NCBI GenBank assembly: GCA_910578385.1
Contig: CAJTQV010000016.1
Location: forward strand, 1-64,000
Direction: 5' to 3'
Source of the DNA: an uncultured Muribaculaceae bacterium
Lineage (GTDB): Bacteria; Bacteroidota; Bacteroidia; Bacteroidales; Muribaculaceae
Length of the DNA stretch: 64,000 nt
Shown: piece by piece, positions 35,803 through 43,200 of the stretch
Numbering within the stretch: position 1 is the stretch's first letter
Layout of the letters: each line of letters starts with the position of its first letter
Program-made: the position numbers and the translations under genes
Notes under the pieces: model-generated
What the model saw: the letters and a program-made list of their open reading frames with translations, nothing else
Told to the model about the DNA's origin: nothing
The model's database searches: none

Positions 35803-36000
35803 GATATCAGGCAGGTCTTCCGGCTCACTCCTCGTCTCCTCCCCTTCCCGGTAGCCGGTGGCTTCCAGTGGTTGTCATTTCTGACCTGAAGAGACTTCCT
35901 CAGAGTTTCACGGCAGCGGGTCTGCCCGGGATTCTCACCCGGTTCCCTTCCGGTCCTCAACGGACCGACCGGCACTTTGTGCCGCTCCTGACTCGTAAAA
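35803..36000 (-). promoter_or_regulatory. Cobalamin (vitamin B12) riboswitch
   Basis: On the minus strand this region carries the core features of the cobalamin aptamer in the right order: GGGAACCGGGTGAGAATCCC (complement of about 35928-35947), then GCAGACCCGCTGCCGTGA, a GCCACC-containing arm, GGGAAGG, and the B12 box AGCCGGAAGACCTGCCT (complement of 35809-35825). It sits in the leader of the Ig-repeat/propeller operon, 190 bases before its start codon. In this phylum such switches lower expression when adenosyl- or other cobalamins are abundant. The outer limits given are approximate. Confidence 0.93.
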
Positions 36001-36056
36001 ACTGTTTTTGATTTCTTTCGGGCCGCACTCCTGGACCCGCGTTCGGTTTTCGGGCG

Positions 36057-36132
36057 CAAAATTAAAGAAATTTTTCCATATTCCAAAAAACGGAATATAT
36101 TTTTGGTGTCAAAAAGTTTTTCATTATATTTG
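36057..36132. promoter_or_regulatory. Divergent promoters: riboswitch operon (minus) and BspA pair (plus)
   Basis: Minus strand: TTG at 36084-36086, 19 bases, TAATTTTG at 36057-36064, which starts the riboswitch transcript. Plus strand: TTTG at 36102-36105, 19 bases, TATATTTG at 36125-36132, which serves the gene starting at 36231. The two -33 elements are only 15 bases apart. Confidence 0.8.
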
Positions 36133-36230
36133 CGCTCGATTTCAAAGTTCGGTTTTAAATACAATACGGTGTCGGTCACCCATGGGTGGCTGACGCATGC
36201 ATGTTTATGTACTTTTCTAAAATCGAAACA

Positions 36231-37277
36231 ATGAAAGTGATTTTTACGGCCGCCTTGCTGGGTGCGGTCGTCATGGCGGGTCATGCCGGTGACTTCTCGT
36301 CGGGTGGCCTGAATTTCTCGACAACGGGCGATGCGGAATGCCGTGTCATCCGGACTCCCGACGCTTCGGGAGAGATAGTTATTCCGGAGAAAGTGATTCA
36401 TGAAGATACCATCCGGTCGGTGACGTCAATCGGTATGGAGGCATTCCGCGACTGTCGCAATCTTCAGTCGGTGACTTTTCCGTCAACAATTCAGGAAATC
36501 TGCGACGAGGCCTTCTCCGGCTGCACTGCCGTGGAGAGAATCGTGATTCCCGACGCTACCACGTCCTTGGGACGAAAGGCCTTCTACAACTGCTCCTCCC
36601 TGCGTACCCTGATAATCGGCAAATCCATGCAGTCGATCGGGGTCCAGGCATTTGACGGTGCCGATGCCATCAGCTCTGTAATTTCTCTCGCTCCGCAGCC
36701 GCCTCACACAGCCATGTATCCCTTTGCGACTACTACCTATGAGTCGGCAACATTGACTGTGCCGGTAGCCGCCCGTGGCGCATACCGCGCAGAAAGTCCG
36801 TGGAACCGTTTTCAGGCCATTATCGGTGATGATCACCCCGGAGTGACACCCTCTCTGACCATAAGCATGGCATCAGGTTGTGTAAGCACAAACGAGACCT
36901 ATGGATTGCCTGTGACAATATTTATTACCGCTCCTGAGCAACACTCCATTTCATCTGTCACATCCGATGGCAAGGATATAACATCGTCGGTTGGCCCGGA
37001 CGGAAAACTGACCCTGCCGCCCATGACCGATGACCGTGTTGTAGCTGTGGTATTCCGCGACATGTCCGGCACTGAATTCCCCACCATCAGCAACGTCAGG
37101 GTATCTGTCAGCGGCAACCACGTATCTGTAACAGGTCTCGGTCCTGATGAACCTGTAAGAATCGTATCTGCTGACGGCTCGACTTTTTATAATGGATATG
37201 ACCATGAGATTGACATCCCAGGCAAAGGAGTGATGATTCTTGAAACCGGTGGTGAAACCTTTAAATTCCGCATCTGA
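36231..37277 (+). CDS. BspA-type leucine-rich-repeat protein, first of a tandem pair
   Basis: A 348-residue secreted protein. Signal peptide MKVIFTAALLGAVVMAGHAG is followed by a short beta segment (LNFSTTGDAECRVIRTPDA) and about four LRR_5 repeats (SIGMEAFRDCRNLQSVTFPS, AFSGCTAVERIVIPD, AFYNCSSLRTLIIG). A C-terminal beta region ends in VRIVSADGSTFYNG and GVMILETGGETFKFRI, again like a sorting tail. The longer frame from 36186 is rejected because the promoter and signal peptide fit the ATG at 36231. It has two bases of space before the next, similar gene, so the pair is one operon. Confidence 0.82.
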   Translation: MKVIFTAALLGAVVMAGHAGDFSSGGLNFSTTGDAECRVIRTPDASGEIVIPEKVIHEDTIRSVTSIGMEAFRDCRNLQSVTFPSTIQEICDEAFSGCTAVERIVIPDATTSLGRKAFYNCSSLRTLIIGKSMQSIGVQAFDGADAISSVISLAPQPPHTAMYPFATTTYESATLTVPVAARGAYRAESPWNRFQAIIGDDHPGVTPSLTISMASGCVSTNETYGLPVTIFITAPEQHSISSVTSDGKDITSSVGPDGKLTLPPMTDDRVVAVVFRDMSGTEFPTISNVRVSVSGNHVSVTGLGPDEPVRIVSADGSTFYNGYDHEIDIPGKGVMILETGGETFKFRI

Positions 37278-37279
37278 CC

Positions 37280-38914
37280 ATGAAAAGAGTGATATTTATC
37301 GCGGCTGCCCTTATTGTAGCACTCTCCAGCCGGGGCGACTGTTTTGCTGATGGCAATCTTAATTTTGAAAGCGGTGATAATGGAACCTGCACACTGGTTC
37401 AGTCGCCCGACGCAACCGGTGACGTGGTTATTCCAGAGATTGCAAGCGACGGGGAGACCGATTACAGAGTGACATCCATTGCACCATCTGCATTTCAGGA
37501 CTCAAGAAGCATTCTGTCTGTAACACTCCCGCCTACTATCCAATCAATCGGTGACGACGCCTTCAGAAACTGCCCGTACCTGCGCAAGGTGTTCATCTCT
37601 GATATGCGTGCATGGCTCGGCATAGATTTCTCGAACGAGAACTCCAATCCTCTCTCCGGATACAAGCCTCTTATTGTAAACGGCGAGGAACTTACAAACC
37701 TGGAGATAGTGGGTGACATAACGACTGTAAAACAGTATGCTCTTTATGACTGTTCATCACTCCGCACTGTAACAATGGCCGAGGGTGTGGTCAGGATAAG
37801 TCATCATGCTTTTGACGGCTGCGAGAATCTTGAGGAGGTAAATTTCCCGGAAACACTGCGTGTCATCGGCACCTACGCCTTCAACATCAATATTTCGCTC
37901 AAATCTCTCGATTTGCCGGCGGGTCTGACTTCGATAGGTGAAGGTGCATTTTACAGATGTTCATCAATCACCTCCCTGAAGCGTCCTCTCACGGTCGAAA
38001 CCATTCCGGAACTCTGTTTTGCCGGCTGCACCCGATTGTCGGGACAAATAATAGCCGAAGGTGTGAAAAACATCGGCATGAATGCATTTTTCAACTGTTT
38101 ATCGATTGAGGAGATTGAATTTCCTCAGAGTGTGAGCATGATCTCCACCTACGCGTTCGACACCTGCACTTCGCTTCGCAGCGTAAAAATCTGTAATCCC
38201 GACATGAGTCTCGGTCATTATGTTTTTTCAGAGTGTACAGCACTGACATCAATCAATCTTCCGGAGCATATGACGGCTTTGCCCGATGGCGTTCTGTCGT
38301 TATGCACTTCGCTCGAAGAGATAAAATTGCCGGCAGGACTCACCGAAATATGCGAATATGCCTTGGCAGGATGTCAGAAACTGAAATACATCGACTTTCC
38401 GGAAAGTCTCGAATCAATCGGCACACGCGCTTTCTATGGTTGTTTCAAGATTACAGAAGTGGAATTCGGACCCTATATCAAATCAATAGGCACCGAGTCA
38501 TTCTATCAGTGTCCTGTTCTCGCCGAGATACGTTGCCGGGCATTGGAACCGCCTGTACTCTCATTTTTCGGTTTTGATATCAACCATGACCGCAACGCCC
38601 GGGTAATTGTTCCTGAAATTTCGCTTGAAGCCTACCGTGCAGCATATGCGTGGCGTAATTTCGACCACCTTGAGGGGAGCGAGTCTATGAACCCGGACTC
38701 TCAGCTCACCATCCGGTTTGAAGGTAGCGGTGAATTCCGTCGCGCGGTGGCTTATGGCTCACAGCCTGTTCTCACACTCAGATCTGTCGACGGAGAACTG
38801 CCCTCTTCGGCTGTACTCAGCACCGGCGAGAACCTGACCGACAAAATAGATGAATCCGGACGGCTGACCCTCCCCCCGGTCCGCACCCCGGTCACACTTA
38901 CCCTTACTTGGTAG
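37280..38914 (+). CDS. BspA-type leucine-rich-repeat protein, second of a tandem pair
   Basis: A 544-residue secreted protein with signal peptide MKRVIFIAAALIVALSSRGD, the same leader segment as its neighbour (LNFESGDNGTCTLVQSPDAT) and about twelve LRR_5 repeats (for example HHAFDGCENLEEVNFPETLR and YALAGCQKLKYIDFPESLES). It ends in an Ig-like strand region (LTLPPVRTPVTLTLTW) without the sorting tail seen in the first gene. The shared beginning points to tandem duplication followed by growth of the repeat array here. A terminator hairpin follows. Confidence 0.82.
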   Translation: MKRVIFIAAALIVALSSRGDCFADGNLNFESGDNGTCTLVQSPDATGDVVIPEIASDGETDYRVTSIAPSAFQDSRSILSVTLPPTIQSIGDDAFRNCPYLRKVFISDMRAWLGIDFSNENSNPLSGYKPLIVNGEELTNLEIVGDITTVKQYALYDCSSLRTVTMAEGVVRISHHAFDGCENLEEVNFPETLRVIGTYAFNINISLKSLDLPAGLTSIGEGAFYRCSSITSLKRPLTVETIPELCFAGCTRLSGQIIAEGVKNIGMNAFFNCLSIEEIEFPQSVSMISTYAFDTCTSLRSVKICNPDMSLGHYVFSECTALTSINLPEHMTALPDGVLSLCTSLEEIKLPAGLTEICEYALAGCQKLKYIDFPESLESIGTRAFYGCFKITEVEFGPYIKSIGTESFYQCPVLAEIRCRALEPPVLSFFGFDINHDRNARVIVPEISLEAYRAAYAWRNFDHLEGSESMNPDSQLTIRFEGSGEFRRAVAYGSQPVLTLRSVDGELPSSAVLSTGENLTDKIDESGRLTLPPVRTPVTLTLTW

Positions 38915-38946
38915 TCACATATTCTCCGGAACAAAGATAATACCGG

Positions 38947-38987
38947 TAAAGGCTGTGCCATATATCCTAATTATGGCACAGCCTTTA
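38947..38987 (+). terminator. Terminator of the BspA pair
   Basis: A 16-bp stem, 38947-38962 with 38972-38987 (TAAAGGCTGTGCCATA and its complement), about 30 bases after the stop. Confidence 0.75.
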
Positions 38988-39113
38988 TACCATACAATTT
39001 ACTCCCCAGCCTTCATAAAATTCTGTATTAGTAAATTTTCTGTTAAGCAGAGGTTTAATTTAAACAGCTACTTATCCAAAATTCGCAACTTACACAACTT
39101 TTCAGACGAAGAA

Positions 39114-39152
39114 TTTGTATATGACTCTGAGATAGATTAAATTTGCAATCTA
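39114..39152 (+). promoter_or_regulatory. Promoter and operator candidate of the toxin-antitoxin pair
   Basis: TTTG at 39114-39117, 20 bases, TAAATTTG at 39138-39145. The -7 box sits inside an inverted repeat (TAGATT at 39133-39138 with AATCTA at 39147-39152), a likely binding site for the ribbon-helix-helix antitoxin. Confidence 0.65.
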
Positions 39153-39164
39153 AATGATATCACA

Positions 39165-39416
39165 ATGGATATAGCACTTGAAAAGAAAGCCCACGTGTTC
39201 AGATTACCGGTATATCTACTTGACAAGCTGAAAGAACTCGCAGCCAAAGATAGACGCAGCCTTAACAACTATGTAGAGGGGCTGCTGCTCGATGCTGTAT
39301 ATAATGAGCCGAACGATGTCACCCGTCAGGCTATGGAAGAAGCCAAAGCCGGAGACACCTTCGGTCCAATTGACACATCGAGTGTAGAAGCGATGATCAA
39401 GTCTATCGGCTTATGA
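39165..39416 (+). CDS. Ribbon-helix-helix antitoxin of a type II toxin-antitoxin pair
   Basis: An 83-residue protein. Residues 8-50 (KAHVFRLPVYLLDKLKELAA, then SLNNYVEGLLLDAVYN) fit a ribbon-helix-helix DNA-binding domain. The C-terminal 35 residues would wrap around the toxin. It overlaps the toxin gene by four bases (ATGA), which ties the two translations together. It would repress the operon through the inverted repeat at the promoter. The exact antitoxin family is not certain. Confidence 0.83.
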   Translation: MDIALEKKAHVFRLPVYLLDKLKELAAKDRRSLNNYVEGLLLDAVYNEPNDVTRQAMEEAKAGDTFGPIDTSSVEAMIKSIGL

Positions 39417-39685
39417 AAGAACTACGTTATACCAGACAGTTTAAAAAGGATCTGAAACGCTTCCTCAATCAGCCGAAAAAACTGGAAGCTTTAAATCAGG
39501 TTCTTGATATGCTCAGACATGAAATAGAGTTGCCAGAGAAATACAAAGCTCATAAATTGCTTGGAGAGTATGCAGGGTGTACGGAATGTCATATAGAGGG
39601 AGACTATCTACTTATATGGTATGACGAAACAAATGAGGTGATTGCCGTCTACCGACTCGGCTCTCATTCAGAGTTGTTCAAATAA
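39413..39685 (+). CDS. YafQ/RelE-type mRNA interferase toxin
   Basis: A 90-residue basic protein with the YafQ signature: LRYTRQFKKDLKRF at the start, KYKAHKLLGEYAGCTECHIE in the middle and DYLLIWYDETNEVIAVYRLG towards the end, where the paired histidine and acidic residues lie. YafQ-type toxins enter the ribosome and cut mRNA. Length is normal. It is translationally coupled to the antitoxin upstream. Confidence 0.9.
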   Translation: MKELRYTRQFKKDLKRFLNQPKKLEALNQVLDMLRHEIELPEKYKAHKLLGEYAGCTECHIEGDYLLIWYDETNEVIAVYRLGSHSELFK

Positions 39686-39722
39686 CCGGTGAATGATGTT
39701 TCCGAAACATCCCATAGAATGA

Positions 39723-40115
39723 TTATCGCTCCTGCATTTAAAAAGTGACAATGTTTTTGATTGGTGGTTATTTAACTTGATAAATATGGAGACTATGGAA
39801 CAGTTGGCATTCATAAAGGAACACGGTCTCTTCAAAGGATTGTCGGAGATGACCGAATATGCCGCGCTCGATAAAGAGCAGCGGAGAGCATATGACGCGG
39901 ATCTAAAAGCATACCGCGACCTCAACAGCACCCTTCATTTCGCAGCCTCCGACGGCTTCGCTAAAGGTGAGGTGAAAGGTAGAAAAGAAGGTAGAGCGGA
40001 AGAAAAGAAAAAAACAGCCAGACTCCTGCATAGCAAAGGTATGGATCTGGACTTCATTTCCCAGATAACCGGGCTTACTCACGATGAAATTCAAAATGTA
40101 ATCTCAGCTGAATAG
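39723..40115 (+). pseudogene. C-terminal remnant of an Rpn/PD-(D/E)XK transposase-like nuclease
   Basis: The open frame encodes DNVFDWWLFNLINMETMEQL and ALDKEQRRAYDADLKAYRDL, then a Lys/Glu/Gly-rich helix (KGEVKGRKEGRAEEKKKTAR) and a final helix pair (ISQITGLTHDEIQNVIS). This is the usual tail of Rpn-type recombination-promoting nucleases, whose catalytic N-terminal 180 or so residues are missing. An in-frame stop at 39720-39722 ends the homology. A shorter product from the ATG at 39786 may still be made. Confidence 0.75.
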
Positions 40116-40137
40116 AGCCGGTTACCGACACGTATTA

Positions 40138-40186
40138 AATCCCCGTAATCTGGGAATGGATGACATCCTTTCAGATTACGGGGATT
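40138..40186. terminator. 14-bp hairpin with T run
   Basis: Arms 40138-40151 and 40173-40186 (AATCCCCGTAATCT and its complement), then TTTT. It ends transcripts from the Rpn remnant side and may also serve the large minus-strand gene. Confidence 0.8.
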
Positions 40187-40245
40187 TTACTTGGTTGGGG
40201 GCATCGTGGGGATGCGGTTTAATTACCGGGGGGCGGCGTGGGGGC

Positions 40246-40266
40246 CGCGGCGTGCCGCGACCCTAC
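40246..40266. repeat. GC-rich palindrome ending in CCCTAC
   Basis: CGCGGC-GT-GCCGCG (40246-40259) followed by ACCCTAC. The arrangement, GC palindrome then CCTAC, recalls the CGGACGCACGG family at 21471 and 57631 but the palindrome differs. It lies 15 bases past the alpha-2-macroglobulin stop. Confidence 0.45.
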
Positions 40267-40280
40267 ATGGGATGCGGGGG

Positions 40281-43200
40281 TCAGCGGACGGGGAGGAGGG
40301 CGCCGGCGGAGTGGGCGGTAATCTCGGGGGCGTATTGCGACTGGGCGGTCGCTACGCCAAGGGTGTAGTCGCCCTCGCGGTCGGCGTTGCAGTCGTAGCT
40401 GATTACGTGGGTTCCTTTCGACAGGAACGGGATGAAAAGGTTGGTCGATGCGTCGCGTACCTCGCGGTAGTACCATACGCCATCACTCTGCGTGTAGCCC
40501 GACAACTGGTCTACCGGCTCCAGACATGCCGCACGCGGATCAGTCACTGCCACATACTCAATGTCACGGTCGCATGTTATGGTCAACGTCACGCGGACAC
40601 GATTGCCTACGGCCATATCTCCTTCGCTGGCTGTTGTGCCCGAAGCCCCGGGAGTCACAGTGTAAACTTTCTTCTCAATCGAGAGCTGGGGAACCGATGC
40701 CGGTTTGACATCAAGAATCGGAGCGACATATTGCGCCACTACCCCACCCCATGCGGGTCCGGAGCCGGAACGGTTCACTGTCAGTGTAGCCTTTGAGGCG
40801 TCAGTCGGATTGAGATCCAAAGTAAACGCACCCTTGACTGCACTTATACCGCTAATCTCCAGCTGTCGGCCGTCGAGCGTGATTACCGGATCTGCAGGCG
40901 GTACAGTCCATTCAGTGCCACTTGTCAACAAAGCGTGAATCGCCTCGGCCGTGCGACGGTTGTCACCCCAGTTCTGCGTCTGCTTGGTGATGACCATCCA
41001 CTGACGGAGCTGGTCGATGGCAGGATTTGACGGTTCAATTGCTGCATAAGCCTCAAGTACGCGTGCGGTGGTGAGAAGCGCGTTGTCACCATATCCACGC
41101 GAACTGAGATTGTCATACCACATGCCCTTCTCCGGACTTACCGATGCGAACTGACGGAGGGATTCAAGGATGGTACGGGCCGTGGAGGCATCTTTACGGC
41201 TTTCAAGAAGCATCGCCGCCGTAGCCTTGTCATAGATTCCGAAGTCACGCCATTTGGCCTTGATTTCCTTCATGGCCACCGTCTCAAGAGGTTTGAACGA
41301 AGACGCGGAACCTATTCCCTTGAAACAGCTCTTGTCATACAGATAATTCAGAAGAGCGGTGACGGGAACTGATTTCCGATCGGAGCGGTTCCAATCGTCT
41401 GCATACTGCTTGTCAAGATATTCACAGGCTCGTTTGGCCAGTTTCTCGCCACCTTCGGGCAGATAACCCATACCGGCAAGCGACGCGAGGGTATGGAGTA
41501 CACTGCGCGTCATGAATGTCGAGGACTTCATCTCAGGACACCAGCTCCACCCACCGTCACTGTTCTGACGGTCTGTCAGGGTCTTCATGACAGAGGCAAT
41601 CTGTTCCTGCGCCTTTGACTTGTCAGCATATTCCACAAGGCTCTGCATACGGAGTGTCTCGGCCTTGGCGTCGTTGACCCATGGGGTATTGTTCAGCAGG
41701 ACAGTCTTCAGCTGCTCATTTTTCTGCAAAGGTGAAACGAGTGCCGAGTCTGCGGAATTTTCCGGTGCGGCCATCTTCTCGATACCGGCCAAGAGTTCCG
41801 GATAACGTGTCAGCAGACCTGATGCCACCGCATTACCGAACAGGGCATTGACATGGGATAGAATATTGACTGATTCGGGACGCAACATTCCCGGAAGTGC
41901 GGTAACGCATTCCCACACTGGATTGTCGCAATAAGTCAGCGTGACCTTCGAATCCTTGTCGAACTTAGGCAACTTGATGCTGAACTGACCCGCTTCAGGC
42001 TTGATGTAGAACGGTGTTGACTCAACAACCGGAGTACTTGACGGAAGGACAGGTATTACAGTCTGCTCACCGTCGGAGAAACCGGGAACGGTGGCATATA
42101 CACGGATTGTCATGGCCTCTATTTCCGAGGGAACTTCATACATCACCTTGACCACGCGCGAACCGGAAGCGGATACCGACTCACCATCGAACTGCTGCGA
42201 CAGAAGCACACGGTCTGTCAGCGGGTCAATCAGCTCAATGCGTCCGGCCACAGAAGCGTCGCTGTCGGAGTTGTTATAAAGAGTCGCGGCAACCGACATC
42301 TTGTCGCCAGTGCGTACAAAACGGGGAGCATTAAGCTGCGCCATGACCCGCTTCGAGGCAACAGCATCGAGCGTGAGCACATTGCCGCGCATGTCGGGAG
42401 TATAGCCGAGTATCTGGAACTGCCATGTGCCGACAAAGTCGGGAGCGGTGAAGTCAACCGTGGCGATACCCTGCGAATCGGTAACAAGCGTGGGCTTGAA
42501 GAAAGCCAACGGCACGTCGATATTTCGCAGCGGCACATCATTTTGATTTGCAGCCACGCTGTTATCCCTGACAGCACCCGTAGAATAAACTTCTTCCGAA
42601 TCCTCATATTTCATTTCGTTCACCACACTTTCCTCGGCAAGCTCCACAACTCCGTTAGACGGAGCCGCAGCAGCCTTTCTTGCACCTCCACGCACTCGCA
42701 AGGGAGCAGCCGTTGTCTGCACACTTGAAAGGAAGAACTTGTCAGCCGAATCAGACCCATCCTGGCCATACCCGCCGTATGTACGGTAGAAACCATATCC
42801 GTAGGTATTCCACGATGGAACTTCAAACGAAGCTGAGCTCTTTATTTTATCGCCAACCGATACAGTTGCCCAGTTTGACGATGTAGAATTGTGATTGTAA
42901 TTGAACCATGCACCGTGACCCCAGTAAAGTGAGGCGTATGGATTGAAAGCCCACTGGAAGGGAGACAGGGCATTGAGTGCCTTGTTGCTCATGACAGCCA
43001 TTGCCGGAAGCGACGCGCAGTTCCTGCCGTCGGCTGTGAAGCGGAATTTCCAGGTCTCGGTAGCACCCGGGTCAATACGGTCGCGAAACGACTCGGCAAC
43101 TATCTCCAGCTTAACATCCTGTGCATGAGGAATCACTGTGACAGTCTGCGAAATGCGGTTAAGGTCACGCTCACCTAAAAACTCAACAAACACACGGTCT

